NCBI RefSeq assembly: GCF_003472385.1
Contig: NZ_QRLV01000002.1
Span: forward strand, 1-64,000
Direction: 5' to 3'
Length of the DNA stretch: 64,000 bases
From: Sutterella sp. AM11-39
GTDB lineage: Bacteria; Pseudomonadota; Gammaproteobacteria; Burkholderiales; Burkholderiaceae_F
The position numbers and the translations under genes are program-made. Shown piece after piece: positions 44,157-53,683 of this stretch. The notes beneath the pieces were generated by a model that worked only from the letters and a program-made list of their open reading frames with translations, had not been told where the DNA came from and did not search any database. Numbering within the stretch: position 1 is the first letter of the stretch; each line of letters opens with the position of its first letter.

Positions 44157-45439
44157 GCGAGAGCGAGAACCGAGGCCCGGTTCGTCCCGGCAACCAGAAG
44201 CCCTTTGACCTCCCGGCCGGCCTGGTAGCGGCCGTCGGGGTGCATGCGCTTTTGTTTGTGGGGCTATTTACCGTTTTTCAGTGGCGAACCGAACCCGAGT
44301 CGTTCTACGCCGAACTCTGGGCACCTGAAGACGCCTCCGGCGAAAGCGTTGCGGGCAAAGCACCCGAAACGCCCGACAAACCGTTGCCGAAAGACACCGA
44401 AGCCGCTCCTCAACCCGATCCTCAGGAGGAGGAAGCTAAACGTCTGGAAGAGGAACGTCTGGCTCAAGAAAAACTCGAGCAGGAGAAGCTGGAGCAACAG
44501 CGCCTGGAGCAGGAACGCCTCGAACAAGAGCGACTGGCTGAACAAAAGCGGCTTGAAGAGGAGCGTCTGGAACAACAGCGCCTCGAACAGGAGCGTCTGG
44601 AACAGGAGCGAATAGCCGAGCAAAAACGGCTTGAAGAGGAGCGAGCCGCGGAAGAAGCTCGCCGCGCCGAGGAGATTCGTCTGGCGGAAGAACGCCGCTT
44701 AGCAGAAGAAAAGCGTTTGGCAGAAGAGCGACAAAGACTCGAGGAAGAACGCAAACGCCTTGAGGAAGAAAAGCGGCTGGCAGAAGAACAGAAGCGCTTG
44801 GAAGAAGAACGACGCCTGGAAGAGGAACGCAAGGCTGAGGAAGCCCGGAAAGCCGAAGAGGCTCGAAAGGCTGAAGAAGCACGCAAAGCCGAAGAAGCCC
44901 GAAAGGCGAAGGAAGCGCGTCTGGCCGAGGAAAAGCGCCTCGAAGAAGAGAAAAAACGCAAGGAAGCCGAACGTAAAGAACGCATTCGCCGTGAGCGTGC
45001 CGAACAGAAGCGCATTGCCGATGAAATGCGGCGTGCGGAGCTGGCCCGCATCACGGGTGCGCCGCAAGTGCAGTCCGGTCAAGTGGGCAAAACCACCGGT
45101 ACACCCGGAACGCGCGTGCGTAACGTTACCGGTACGGCTTCGGCAGAGTACGCGGCAAGCGTCATTGCCTGCATTCGCCCGCACATCTTCTATGCAGTGC
45201 CTCCAGGCATTGAGCGCGGCCAACATCAGGCCGTCTATCGCGTCAATCTGCTGCCCAATGGCGAACAAGCCGGCAACCCGGTGCAGCTCAAGAGCTCGGG
45301 ACTGCCGGCATACGACCACGCGGTTGAAACGGCAATCCGTCGCTGCAAGCCGTTCCCGCGTCCGAAGGATCAAACGGCTACCGTACCGCGTTCCATGCAG
45401 ATCACCTTCGATCCCGTGGACGACAACGCCAACAATTGA
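44153..45439 (+). CDS. tolA: TolA envelope-spanning protein
   Basis: The 428-residue protein has an N-terminal helix (about 22-42), then a very long charged coiled coil (about 92-300) built of E-, R-, K- and A-rich heptads. Its C-terminal TolA/TonB-like domain includes [33 protein letters not shown] and [13 protein letters not shown]. It connects TolQR to the outer membrane. Residues 113-138 are repeated as 139-164 with one change, from a 78-bp DNA duplication. The usual tolB and pal do not follow; a terminator does. Confidence 0.94.
   Translation: MSESENRGPVRPGNQKPFDLPAGLVAAVGVHALLFVGLFTVFQWRTEPESFYAELWAPEDASGESVAGKAPETPDKPLPKDTEAAPQPDPQEEEAKRLEEERLAQEKLEQEKLEQQRLEQERLEQERLAEQKRLEEERLEQQRLEQERLEQERIAEQKRLEEERAAEEARRAEEIRLAEERRLAEEKRLAEERQRLEEERKRLEEEKRLAEEQKRLEEERRLEEERKAEEARKAEEARKAEEARKAEEARKAKEARLAEEKRLEEEKKRKEAERKERIRRERAEQKRIADEMRRAELARITGAPQVQSGQVGKTTGTPGTRVRNVTGTASAEYAASVIACIRPHIFYAVPPGIERGQHQAVYRVNLLPNGEQAGNPVQLKSSGLPAYDHAVETAIRRCKPFPRPKDQTATVPRSMQITFDPVDDNANN
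44489..44644 (+). repeat. Two 78-bp tandem repeats inside tolA
   Basis: Nucleotides 44489-44566 and 44567-44644 encode the same 26 residues ([16 protein letters not shown] start) apart from one Leu-to-Ile change, with several synonymous differences. They lie in the coiled coil, where length changes are tolerated. Shorter 15-bp repeats coding RKAEE follow at about 44835-44915. Confidence 0.85.
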
Positions 45440-45443
45440 CGCC

Positions 45444-45483
45444 AAAAGCTTTCGATGCCTCACCGCTTCGAAAGCTTTTTTCT
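45444..45483 (+). terminator. Terminator after tolA
   Basis: A perfect 12-bp stem AAAAGCTTTCGA/TCGAAAGCTTTT continues into T-rich sequence just after the tolA stop. It closes the tol transcript before the metallo-hydrolase gene. Confidence 0.88.
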
Positions 45484-45537
45484 TGTCCGCGGCCTAAACT
45501 CGGCTGTATCTCAACAAGCGCATCTCGGAGAAGTCGT

Positions 45538-46347
45538 ATGCAGCTTACCGTCGTCGTGGAAAATCAAACGAGTTCGCAAAGCCTGCTTGCCGAATGGGGC
45601 TACAGCGCGTGGCTGCAAACCGAAGACGCCGTTGTTTTGCTAGATACGGGCGGCATTCAGCACACGCTGCAACACAATTTGACAGCACTGGGACTGGAAG
45701 CCAAGTGCATCACCGACCTGGTGCTCTCGCACGGTCATTTTGACCACACTTCCGGCGTCATGGACGTGCTGCGAATGGCACCTGACGTTCGTGTGTGGGC
45801 CGCTCCCGGCATAGGACGCGAACGACTCGGCGACGCAGACGCCAAACGGGCTTCAGGCGGCGGTTCAATGCTCACAGGTCTTGCCTTTTCGCCGATTGAT
45901 CCGTTCGTTGAAATCGTGCCCGGCGTCATTGCGTTTACCGTCCCCGCCTCAGCACGCGACCCCCGATGGGTGTGCACTCATCATATGTTTGAACGCACCG
46001 ATGCCGGTGAAATCGTTCCCGATACGTTTGCCGATGATGTTTCGCTCTTGGTGCAAACAGAAAACGGCGCCTCCGTGCTTTTGGGCTGCGCGCATGCCGG
46101 TCTTCCCAACATCCTGCGCTACGCAAGCCGCACCTTCGACATCGATCACTTCCACACTGTGCTCGGCGGCACGCATCTGAGCGGCGTCGCGCCGGCCGAC
46201 TATCCCCTGTGGATGCAGGAACTGACACAGTACAAAGTCGAACATTGGCGTCCGTGCCACTGCACGGGCTTTAAGGCCGCCGCGCAGCTCGCATGTTGCT
46301 TTGACGACGTCGACTGGGCCTCCGCCGGAACTCGTCACCGTCTTTAG
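45538..46347 (+). CDS. Metallo-beta-lactamase-fold hydrolase, COG1237-like
   Basis: The 269-residue protein has the metal-binding SHGHFDHTSG motif near 64, a later CAHAGLPNILRYA and GGTHLSG, and a final conserved His region (WRPCHCTGFKAAAQL). This pattern resembles the COG1237 group, which includes archaeal enzymes acting on dihydropterin-ribofuranosyl-aminobenzene phosphate. In bacteria the substrate is not known. The start at 45538 has CGGAG upstream; longer codons run back through the tolA terminator. It overlaps the convergent radical SAM gene by four bases at the stop. Confidence 0.82.
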   Translation: MQLTVVVENQTSSQSLLAEWGYSAWLQTEDAVVLLDTGGIQHTLQHNLTALGLEAKCITDLVLSHGHFDHTSGVMDVLRMAPDVRVWAAPGIGRERLGDADAKRASGGGSMLTGLAFSPIDPFVEIVPGVIAFTVPASARDPRWVCTHHMFERTDAGEIVPDTFADDVSLLVQTENGASVLLGCAHAGLPNILRYASRTFDIDHFHTVLGGTHLSGVAPADYPLWMQELTQYKVEHWRPCHCTGFKAAAQLACCFDDVDWASAGTRHRL

Positions 46348-47390
46348 CGGTCCAGCTTTTCGAGCGAAATTGGCGCTTCGCGGGCGGCACTCAGATGGCG
46401 GGCTCGCAACTGCCCGCATCCCCCTTCTATATCCTGCGCCGCGCTGTCACGAAGCGTTGCCACGATGCCCTTGCGCCGCAAGAAAGTGATGAGATCTTCA
46501 ATGTGATCCTGCGAGGGACGCTTGAAGTCGCTTCCTTCCGTCGGATTGACGGCAATGAAATTGACCATCGCATAGCGTCCGGCCACAAGTTCGGCCAGTC
46601 GCTCGACCTCTTGGAAAGTGTCATTGATGCCGGCCAGCAGCGTCCACTCGATCTGCGCCGGATACTTGGTCTGTTCGGCGTAGTCCAACGTACGCTGCAG
46701 CAGGTATTCGGGTGTCAGTGCAGGAGCGTTTTTCAAAAGCTTTTGCCGTTTCTCGAAATCGGTCGTGTGAAGCGACAAAGCCAAAGCGGGCTTTACCGAC
46801 CAAGTGGGCAGCGCATCGAAAAGACGCTCGTCGCCTACGGTGGACACCACAATCTGCTTGTGCGCCAGCCCCGCTACGTCGCCAATGAACTCCACAGCTT
46901 CCTCAACTGCAGCCAAGTTGTGGGAAGGCTCGCCCATTCCCATCAGGACCACTTTTTTAATGTCAGGCTTTATGCGAGTGGCCGCCACGTACTGAGCTGC
47001 GATTTCTGCGCTTGAAAGCTGACGTTCAAGCCCGCCCTTGCCGGTCATACAGAAAGCGCACCCCACGGCACAGCCCACCTGCGTGGAGATGCAAAGCGCC
47101 TGTCGCGGCAAAAGAACCGCTTCCACGCACGCGCCGTCGGGCAACATCACCAGAAGCTTGCTGCTTTCAGCCTGCCGGCTCTCCTTAACGTTAAACCGAG
47201 CCAACGACTCGAGTTGACTTTGGATCTCCGGCAACTTTTCCTGCAGCGCCTTCGGATAGCTGGCATGTCCCTGCGACTGCCAGGATGCCAAGCCGAGCCA
47301 TGCACGCCACAGGCGCCGGATATGCGTGGGTTTGGCGCCAAGTTCAGCGAAATCTCGTTCAAATTCACTTAAATGCAATGATCTGGGCAT
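46344..47390 (-). CDS. RlmN-like radical SAM RNA methyltransferase
   Basis: The 348-residue protein has the radical SAM cluster motif C-x3-C-x2-C ([10 protein letters not shown], Cys107, 111, 114), the SAM-binding GMGEP motif near 151, and a conserved C-terminal cysteine in [10 protein letters not shown] near 325 that carries the methyl group in RlmN and Cfr. RlmN methylates A2503 of 23S rRNA and A37 of tRNAs. The N-terminal region is shorter and more diverged than in canonical RlmN, so this may be a paralogue with a different RNA target. It stands alone. Confidence 0.8.
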   Translation of the reverse strand: MPRSLHLSEFERDFAELGAKPTHIRRLWRAWLGLASWQSQGHASYPKALQEKLPEIQSQLESLARFNVKESRQAESSKLLVMLPDGACVEAVLLPRQALCISTQVGCAVGCAFCMTGKGGLERQLSSAEIAAQYVAATRIKPDIKKVVLMGMGEPSHNLAAVEEAVEFIGDVAGLAHKQIVVSTVGDERLFDALPTWSVKPALALSLHTTDFEKRQKLLKNAPALTPEYLLQRTLDYAEQTKYPAQIEWTLLAGINDTFQEVERLAELVAGRYAMVNFIAVNPTEGSDFKRPSQDHIEDLITFLRRKGIVATLRDSAAQDIEGGCGQLRARHLSAAREAPISLEKLDR

Positions 47391-47646
47391 GACAAGCGTC
47401 AGAAGAAAAACAAAAAACTCAAATAAAAGTTGCTACAAAATAGGAATAGCAACTGCCCAGCGGCACGAAATCCTACCAAAATCTCCATTTCGATCTCTTC
47501 GCTTTCCGAACGATTTGTTGCATTTTCGATTGAGATCTCAGCCTGAGCCAAGTTTTTCCTGTCAAAATGCCGGAACTTTTCTTTGCGCCCTTTGTTCTGG
47601 CGACGCTTTTTCCCCAATCAACCGTAACGCAAAACATTCTTTAGAA
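47391..47646 (+). other. Intergenic region between divergent rlmN-like and yqhA genes
   Basis: No gene is supported. The 256 bases are A+T-richer than the flanks. In-frame codons of the yqhA frame continue upstream but have no resemblance to the family. No clear operator was recognised. Confidence 0.5.
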
Positions 47647-48144
47647 ATGGAACGCATGTTTGAACGTACTTTCTACGCCGCCCGATGGTTTCTAGCCCCC
47701 GTCTTTTTGGGACTATCGCTGGCGCTTATTGCTCTGGCAATCAAATTTTTTCAGGAAATCTTTCATGTCCTGCCGCACGTTCTGTCCCTCAGCGAAGGCG
47801 ATTTGATCCTCTCTCTGCTGTCCTTGATTGACATGGGACTGGTGGGCGGCCTAATCGTCATGGTGATGTACTCGTCCTACGAAAACTTCGTCTCGCGCAT
47901 GGACCTTGACGACGGCAAAGACGAAAAGTTGGGCTGGCTCGGAAAGATGGACGCGGGCTCTCTCAAAAACAAGGTGGCGGCAAGCATCGTTGCCATTTCT
48001 TCGATCCACCTGCTGCGCATCTTCATGGACATTCAGTCGATCGCCAACGATAAGCTCCTTTGGTATGTCGTCCTGCACCTGACATTCGTGCTTTCGGCCT
48101 TCGTGATGTGCTGCATCGACATCATCACGAAAAAGTCTCACTGA
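47647..48144 (+). CDS. yqhA: YqhA family membrane protein (UPF0114)
   Basis: The 165-residue protein has about four membrane helices (13-35, 50-70, 106-125, 134-155). It follows the YqhA pattern closely: [27 protein letters not shown] is broken by the usual substitutions, then [20 protein letters not shown] and [11 protein letters not shown]. Function of the family is not established. The start at 47647 matches the MER- start of the E. coli protein; a second Met lies three codons on. Confidence 0.92.
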   Translation: MERMFERTFYAARWFLAPVFLGLSLALIALAIKFFQEIFHVLPHVLSLSEGDLILSLLSLIDMGLVGGLIVMVMYSSYENFVSRMDLDDGKDEKLGWLGKMDAGSLKNKVAASIVAISSIHLLRIFMDIQSIANDKLLWYVVLHLTFVLSAFVMCCIDIITKKSH

Positions 48145-48148
48145 TTTT

Positions 48149-49582
48149 TCAGCGCAGACCGAGTTCCTGAAGCTTGCGCGTGAGCGTGTTTCTGCCCACG
48201 CCAAGCTTCTGAGCCGCTTCAATCTTCTTGCCGTGCGTAAACGCCAGTGCTGTCTTGTAAACCGTCGTTTCAAACACGCGGTTGAGCTCTTCCATCGTTT
48301 TCGGCGTTCCGCGGTTTAGTAGCTCTCTCACCACCTCAGCCAACTGATCCGTCCAGCCTCCTGCACCCGTCGCCATGACATCGGAGGCCGTCTCGCCCGA
48401 TGTCTGTCCGTTTCCCGTCTTGAATTCAAACGGCAGATCATCCGGCCGAATCCACTGCGAAGGCGCCATCACGGTGAGCCAATTGCAAAGATTTTCCAAC
48501 TGACGGACATTGCCAGGGAACGGAAACCGTCGAATCACTTGCAACGCTTCGGGAGTCAGACGCTTGCGCTCGGTCTTCAGATTGGATGCCGCGGCACTCA
48601 AAAAGTGATCGGCGAGTGCCTCAATGTCTTCGGTTCGCTCGCGCAACGGCGGCAGCTGCAAATGAATCACGTTGAGGCGATGGTAGAGGTCTTCTCTGAA
48701 AAGTCCCTGTCGCACGCGTTCTTCCAAATTTTGATTCGTTGCGGCAATCACGCGCACGTCGGCTTTGATTGACTGCGTGCCTCCCACTCGATAGAAATAA
48801 CCGTCGCTTAAAACGCGCAAAAGACGCGTCTGCAGATCGGCGGGCATGTCGCCGATTTCGTCCAGGAAAAGAGTGCCGCCCTTGGCTTGTTCGAAACGAC
48901 CGTATTGCAGCTGATTTGCGCCCGTAAACGCCCCGCGCTCGTGGCCGAAAAGTTCGCTTTCAAGTAACTCTCGGGGAATGGCCGCCGTGTTGATCGCCAC
49001 AAAAGGCGCTCGACTGCGCAGACTGTGCTGATGCAGGGCTCGTGCCACCACTTCCTTGCCGGTACCCGATTCTCCGGTCAGAAGCACCGTAACGTGGCTG
49101 TGCGACAAACGACCGATCGCACGAAACACCTCCTGCATGGCTCGCGACTGACCGATGATTTCCGTGCGACGTACTTCACCCTTTTCGTCAAGTTCGCTTG
49201 CGTCCGTGCTTTCGGCCACGGCGCTTTCTTCACGTGCACGGCGCAGCAGATCAATCGCACTGTTGATGTCAAAAGGCTTGGCGAGATACTCGTAGGCACC
49301 GCCCTGAAAGGCACTCACTGCGCTGTCCAAATCGCTGAAGGCCGTCATGATGATGACGGGCAGTCCGGGATACTTGTTCTTGACGAACGCCAAAAGATCG
49401 AGCCCGCTCATGTCGTGCATGCGAATATCACTCAGCAGCACCGACGGCGTGTCACGCTCAAAGGCCTTAACCACATCGGCAGCCGATTCGAACAGGCGAA
49501 ACGGCATCTGAGCACGCGTGAGCGCCTTTTCCAGCACCCAGCGAATCGAACGATCATCGTCAACAACCCAAATCTGTCGCAT
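48149..49582 (-). CDS. glnG: Nitrogen response regulator NtrC (sigma-54 activator)
   Basis: The 477-residue protein has a receiver domain ([11 protein letters not shown], phospho-acceptor in [14 protein letters not shown] near 54), and a sigma-54 AAA domain with Walker A GESGTGKE near 166, GAFTGA near 213 and LDEIGD near 237. A Fis-type helix-turn-helix ends it ([19 protein letters not shown]). Phosphorylated by NtrB under nitrogen limitation, it activates glnA and other nitrogen genes. The start at 49582 aligns with family members; longer codons overlap ntrB. Confidence 0.96.
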   Translation of the reverse strand: MRQIWVVDDDRSIRWVLEKALTRAQMPFRLFESAADVVKAFERDTPSVLLSDIRMHDMSGLDLLAFVKNKYPGLPVIIMTAFSDLDSAVSAFQGGAYEYLAKPFDINSAIDLLRRAREESAVAESTDASELDEKGEVRRTEIIGQSRAMQEVFRAIGRLSHSHVTVLLTGESGTGKEVVARALHQHSLRSRAPFVAINTAAIPRELLESELFGHERGAFTGANQLQYGRFEQAKGGTLFLDEIGDMPADLQTRLLRVLSDGYFYRVGGTQSIKADVRVIAATNQNLEERVRQGLFREDLYHRLNVIHLQLPPLRERTEDIEALADHFLSAAASNLKTERKRLTPEALQVIRRFPFPGNVRQLENLCNWLTVMAPSQWIRPDDLPFEFKTGNGQTSGETASDVMATGAGGWTDQLAEVVRELLNRGTPKTMEELNRVFETTVYKTALAFTHGKKIEAAQKLGVGRNTLTRKLQELGLR

Positions 49583-49601
49583 CTTTCTTCTTTTTGTCCA
49601 G

Positions 49602-50690
49602 TTAATTGATCGGTTCGCCCAACGGGAAAAGCAGACTGAAGTCCGTGCAGCCGGGCCGACTGTCGACTTCAATCGCTCCGCCGTGCCGCTCCACATATGT
49701 CTGCACTATGGAAAGCCCCAAGCCCGTGCCGCCGTCGTGTCCCGTGACCAGCGGATAGAAAATCTTTTCGCGAATACGCTTATCAATGCCCGGGCCGTTG
49801 TCGATCACATGCACATTGACGGCAAGCCGATATCGCTTGCGCTGAATCGTGCATTGGCGAGCAATACGCGTCTTGATAGTGAGTTCCGCACGGCCTTCGG
49901 CTATCAAGGACTTTCCGGCCTCGGCCGCATTGCGCATGAGATTGAGAAAAACTTGAATGAGCTGCTCGCGATCACCCAGAATGGGAGGCACAGAGACGTC
50001 GTAATCGCGAAGCACGGAAAGTCCCGAACCGAATTCAGCGCTCACCAGATTACGCACGCGTTCGAGCACTTCGTGCAGATTGACTTCAGCCAGATGAGAC
50101 TCTCGGCGATAGGGTTGCAACAGTCGATCAACCAGCCCCTGCAGTCTATCGGCTTCGGAAATAATGACTTCGGTATATTCGCGTTGCTCACGATTGTCGA
50201 GCTCGGCTTCCAGAAGCTGCGCGGCGCCTCGAATGCCGCCGAGCGGATTTTTCACTTCGTGGGCCAGATTGCGCAGGAGCGAACGCGTAGCCTCCCCCAT
50301 GCCAGCTTCCTGTTCCTGGCGAACACAGTCCATGGCCTTTTGTACGGGCACAATTTCAAGCAGTACGCTGCTTTCGCTCTCGGCAATGCTCGAGAGCATG
50401 ATTTGTACAGGTTCGGGTTCAGCCAAAGGCCGGCGTAGCTCGGTAACGGCTGTATAGGGAACAAGCTTTTTGTCTTTGTCGGAAAAGCGTTCGGCCCATT
50501 CGCGCACATGGGTGATCAAAAGCCCGATGTCCGTGCCTTTGAGATTTCGTCTCGAGCAACCGATCAGCATTTCGGCAGCCGTATTGCACCACAACACGCG
50601 TGCGTAACGATCGAGCACCACGACACCCGTGGATAACAAATCCGCCGCAGCTTGAAGCCGGGCGTAAAAACTGCTGCTGCCTCGGCTCAT
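49602..50690 (-). CDS. glnL: Nitrogen regulation sensor kinase NtrB
   Basis: The 362-residue cytoplasmic kinase has an N-terminal PAS domain (about 10-110) and a HisKA motif with the phospho-acceptor in NLAHEVKNPLGGIRGAAQLLE (first 20 residues from about 139). The ATPase domain includes FLNLMRNAAEA, DNGPGI and GHDGGTGLGLSIV. PII proteins control its switch between kinase and phosphatase. The gene lies between glnA and ntrC on one strand, the classical arrangement. Confidence 0.96.
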   Translation of the reverse strand: MSRGSSSFYARLQAAADLLSTGVVVLDRYARVLWCNTAAEMLIGCSRRNLKGTDIGLLITHVREWAERFSDKDKKLVPYTAVTELRRPLAEPEPVQIMLSSIAESESSVLLEIVPVQKAMDCVRQEQEAGMGEATRSLLRNLAHEVKNPLGGIRGAAQLLEAELDNREQREYTEVIISEADRLQGLVDRLLQPYRRESHLAEVNLHEVLERVRNLVSAEFGSGLSVLRDYDVSVPPILGDREQLIQVFLNLMRNAAEAGKSLIAEGRAELTIKTRIARQCTIQRKRYRLAVNVHVIDNGPGIDKRIREKIFYPLVTGHDGGTGLGLSIVQTYVERHGGAIEVDSRPGCTDFSLLFPLGEPIN

Positions 50691-50796
50691 ATTTGGCGAC
50701 TCCTGCTGATGCTCGTCTCTTCAAAAGGAAAAGAAACCGTCGCACGGACATCCCGATATGAATTTGCCTCGGGATGCCGTACAGACAAACCTCACC

Positions 50797-50831
50797 GATG
50801 CCGACCAAAGCTCCTGCTCTCCGTCGGCATC
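50797..50831 (-). other. Stem-loop between glnA and ntrB
   Basis: GATGCCGAC/GTCGGCATC arms with a 17-base loop lie in the 155-nt gap. No T-run follows on the minus strand. It could reduce read-through from glnA into ntrBC or stabilise the glnA mRNA. Confidence 0.5.
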
Positions 50832-50845
50832 CGGTGTTTACGGCA

Positions 50846-52258
50846 TCAGCTCGCGAAATACAACTCGTATTCGAGCGGATGCACGGCGCAACGATAGCGA
50901 TCGACTTCCTGGGCCTTGAGATTCAGGTAGGCGTCGATCAAATCGTCGCTGAAGACGCCGCCGCGGGTCAGGAACTCACGATCCTTGTCAAGGTATTCGA
51001 GAGCCTGGTTCAGTTCGGAGCAGACCGTCGGGATCTTGGCATTTTCTTCCGGCGGCAGGTCGTACAGATTCTTGTCGGCGGGTTCGCCCGGATGAATCTT
51101 GTTCTGGATGCCGTCGAGACCGGCCATCAGCATCGCCGAGAAAGCGAGATAAGGATTGGCCGTCGGATCGGGGAAGCGGACTTCGACACGGCGAGCCTTG
51201 GGACTGGCCACGTGCGGAATGCGCAGAGAAGCCGAACGGTTGCGAGCCGAATAGGCAAGCTTCACGGGTGCTTCGTAGCCCGGCACCAAACGCTTGTAGG
51301 AGTTGGTAGTCGGGTTGGTGAAGGCGTTCAAAGCGCGAGCGTGCTTGATGATGCCGCCGATGTAGTACAGAGCCAATTCGGAAAGACCGGCGTAGCCGTT
51401 GCCTGCAAAGAGGTTCTGATCCTCCTTCCAGATGGACTGGTGCACGTGCATGCCGGAACCATTGTCACCGAACATGGGCTTGGGCATGAAGGTGGCGGTC
51501 TTACCGTAGGCAGCTGCCACGTTCCAGATCGTGTACTTCATGATCTGCAGCCAGTCGGCGCGCTGCACGAGCGTGGAAAAGCGTGTACCGATTTCGCACT
51601 GACCGGCGGCGCCCACTTCGTGATGATGAACTTCGCAGGGAACGCCCTGCTGTTCGAGCAACGTCACCATTTCGGCGCGGATGTCGGCGAGCGTGTCAAC
51701 CGGCGGAACAGGGAAATAGCCGCCCTTGAACGGAGCGCGATGGCCGAGGTTGCCGCCTTCGTACTCGATCTTGCTGGCCCAAGGACCTTCTTCGGAGAAA
51801 ATCTTGAAGAAGGTGTTCTGGGGTTCGTTGGCGAACGTCACGCCGTCAAAAATGAAGAATTCGGGTTCGGGACCGAAGAAAGCTTTGTCACCGATGCCCG
51901 TGCTCTTGAGGTAGTTTTCGGCACGGCGGGCAAGAGAGCGGGGATCGCGCGCATAGCCCTTGCCGGTATCAGGCTCAAGAACGTCGCAAGTCAAAATGAG
52001 AGTGTTCTGTTCACGGAACGGATCCATGCGAGCCGTTTCGGGATCGGGCATCAGAATCATGTCGCTCGCTTCAATGCCTTTCCACCCGGCCATAGACGAG
52101 CCGTCAAAGGCTTGCCCGTCTTCGAAAGTGTCTTCGGTAAGTTGATGGGCAGGCACGGACATGTGCTGTTCTTTGCCGCGGGTGTCGGTCAAACGATAGT
52201 CAACGAACTTGACATCGTTATCTTTAACCATCTGCAGGACGTCTGCGGGCGAGGTCAT
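50846..52258 (-). CDS. glnA: Glutamine synthetase, type I
   Basis: GlnA makes glutamine from glutamate, ammonia and ATP. The 470-residue product has the metal-binding EPEFFIFD near 133, the latch [14 protein letters not shown] near 263 and the ATP loop [27 protein letters not shown] (parts) near 320. Its C-terminal [10 protein letters not shown] carries the tyrosine adenylylated by GlnE in proteobacterial enzymes. Upstream lies a sigma-54 promoter with symmetric GCACC/GGTGC sequences, so NtrC control is expected. ntrB and ntrC follow. Confidence 0.97.
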   Translation of the reverse strand: MTSPADVLQMVKDNDVKFVDYRLTDTRGKEQHMSVPAHQLTEDTFEDGQAFDGSSMAGWKGIEASDMILMPDPETARMDPFREQNTLILTCDVLEPDTGKGYARDPRSLARRAENYLKSTGIGDKAFFGPEPEFFIFDGVTFANEPQNTFFKIFSEEGPWASKIEYEGGNLGHRAPFKGGYFPVPPVDTLADIRAEMVTLLEQQGVPCEVHHHEVGAAGQCEIGTRFSTLVQRADWLQIMKYTIWNVAAAYGKTATFMPKPMFGDNGSGMHVHQSIWKEDQNLFAGNGYAGLSELALYYIGGIIKHARALNAFTNPTTNSYKRLVPGYEAPVKLAYSARNRSASLRIPHVASPKARRVEVRFPDPTANPYLAFSAMLMAGLDGIQNKIHPGEPADKNLYDLPPEENAKIPTVCSELNQALEYLDKDREFLTRGGVFSDDLIDAYLNLKAQEVDRYRCAVHPLEYELYFAS

Positions 52259-52333
52259 GATTGGTTTCTCCTAGATTCGGAAAAGGTTTGTCTGTTGATG
52301 TTGGCGGTCCCTTTCGCCGCCCAACCACACAAA

Positions 52334-52350
52334 AGCAAAATTTATGCCAG
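52334..52350 (-). promoter_or_regulatory. Sigma-54 promoter of glnA
   Basis: On the minus strand CTGGCATAAATTTTGCT matches the -24/-12 consensus TGGCAC-N5-TTGCW, with the GG and GC exactly spaced. Transcription would start near 52323, about 65 nt before the glnA start. Confidence 0.88.
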
Positions 52351-52402
52351 TTTTCACACTCCAGTAAAACGGCCCCTGAGAACGTAATTCACGGCATATT
52401 CG

Positions 52403-52474
52403 CACCAAATTGTACGGCCTTGCGCCCTCATTTGGTGCATTAATGCTCGGTCGTGTTACAAAACGGTGCACCGA
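52403..52474. promoter_or_regulatory. Probable NtrC binding region upstream of glnA
   Basis: GCACCAAA (52403-52410) and its inverted copy TTTGGTGC (52432-52439) lie 55-90 bases upstream of the sigma-54 promoter, and a 10-bp palindrome CGGTGCACCG lies at 52465-52474. These resemble NtrC half-sites (GCACC/GGTGC) and sit where an enhancer is expected. No single copy matches the full 15-17 bp consensus. Confidence 0.55.
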
Positions 52475-52554
52475 GACATACACACTTCGCGCATTTTTTC
52501 CTGCCTTTTCATGGCCTTTTTCCGTGGAAACGAATACAATGGCACTCCCTTTAT

Positions 52555-52920
52555 GGGGGTGTTCCGGTTTCGACGGGGTGTAGGACGCCGTACGGTGCAT
52601 GCCGAGGTCTAGTCTCCTCGATAAACAACTAGAAAAAAATAAACGCCAACAACGAGCGTTTCGCTCTCGCCGCTTAATGCCGCGAGCGATGCACTGAGTG
52701 GTCACAGGCTCAGGTCGGGTAAAACCGGCAGCATCGTCATTTCACTGTGACTGGAAGCGCACGGAGCCGTGACGTGCACTTCGAGATCCAAGCGGCTGGC
52801 CGTCTGGAGGCCCGTTTAACGGCAGGACAGACGGTGAGAACTCAAAATTGTTGAACTAAGCATGTAGATCCGACGGAAAAATCGCTTCGGACGCGGGTTC
52901 AATTCCCGCCACCTCCACCA
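52555..52920 (+). ncRNA. ssrA: tmRNA (transfer-messenger RNA)
   Basis: The RNA rescues stalled ribosomes. The 5' end GGGGGTG pairs with CACCTCC before the encoded ACCA at 52920, giving the tRNA-like acceptor stem, and GGTTTCGACGGGG is the conserved 5' region. TTCAATTCCCGCC near the 3' end is the T arm. The tag reading frame at 52645-52677 encodes ANNERFALAA followed by TAA. The single-piece form is 366 nt. A TACAAT at 52535-52540 is a likely -10 box, and a terminator follows. Confidence 0.97.
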
Positions 52921-52925
52921 AATTC

Positions 52926-52960
52926 AAATCCCGGACGCAAAAAACGTCTGGGATTTTTTT
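52926..52960 (+). terminator. Terminator after ssrA
   Basis: A stem of about 11 base pairs (AATCCCGGACG against CGTCTGGGATT, one G-T pair) with a short A-rich loop is followed by T7. Confidence 0.9.
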
Positions 52961-52995
52961 CATTGTTTGATTTGATATCAAACTAAATTCGAATT

Positions 52996-53517
52996 TTAGT
53001 GCTCCGCCTTCTCCAGTTGTGCACTGATTTTCCGCATAAGATCTTCCAAAGTCTCTATCTCATCAACCGACAGAGCGCCCCGGACAGCTTGATCCATGCG
53101 TTTGGAAATGGCCTCAAATTTCTGCCGGCAAGCGTTCCCTTTATCTGTCAGATCAACCAGACAGGAACGGCCATCGAGCGTATTGGCGCAACGCAGGACA
53201 TAACCGAGACTTTCTAGTTTCTTGACCAGTACGGTGACGGTTGCTTTCGTACGATGCGAGCGACGAGCCAAGTCCGTCATGCTGGTCGACCCCTGCCGGT
53301 AGAGCACATTGAGAATATCGCCGTGCGCCGAATCGATGTCGTCAAACCCTTCCTGTTTCATTGCCTCAGTCAGTCGAGCTTTCAGAGCTCGAGACAATCG
53401 CGCGGTCAACTGCCCGACGTTGGTTGGTTCAGATGATTCAAGTGGAATCTCGTGCACTTCAGGCTCATCACCTGCCTGAAGTCCCGTTAATTTAGTTAGA
53501 TATCGAAGGATTGCCAT
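52996..53517 (-). CDS. MarR-family transcriptional regulator
   Basis: The 173-residue protein has a MarR winged helix-turn-helix (about 60-135), with SMTDLARRSHRTKATVTVLVKKLESLGYV (first part) as the recognition region and CANTLDGRSCLVDLTDKG as the wing. Some 35 residues precede the domain. Such regulators usually respond to phenolics, oxidants or antibiotics. It is divergent from tamA, 166 nt away, and has no other obvious target. Confidence 0.9.
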   Translation of the reverse strand: MAILRYLTKLTGLQAGDEPEVHEIPLESSEPTNVGQLTARLSRALKARLTEAMKQEGFDDIDSAHGDILNVLYRQGSTSMTDLARRSHRTKATVTVLVKKLESLGYVLRCANTLDGRSCLVDLTDKGNACRQKFEAISKRMDQAVRGALSVDEIETLEDLMRKISAQLEKAEH

Positions 53518-53683
53518 AAAATCATCTCCTCGAGTACCGCATCTTCGTGTCGTCTTAGTTTACCGAAAGAGAAAAACGTGCATTCATGTTCCATCCATTC
53601 CTGAACCGCCATTTAGCACTTCAGGATTTTTGCGGGCACAATTCATCCTGTGTCGTCGTTTCTTAAGCCTCTGAGGTCGCAGC

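Noticed and set aside
52921..52996. Attachment-site duplication at the 3' end of ssrA
   Set aside because: Two 12-bp palindromes (52971-52982 and 52985-52996) follow the terminator, but no copy of the ssrA 3' end is found downstream and no integrase gene is present, so no island is inserted here.
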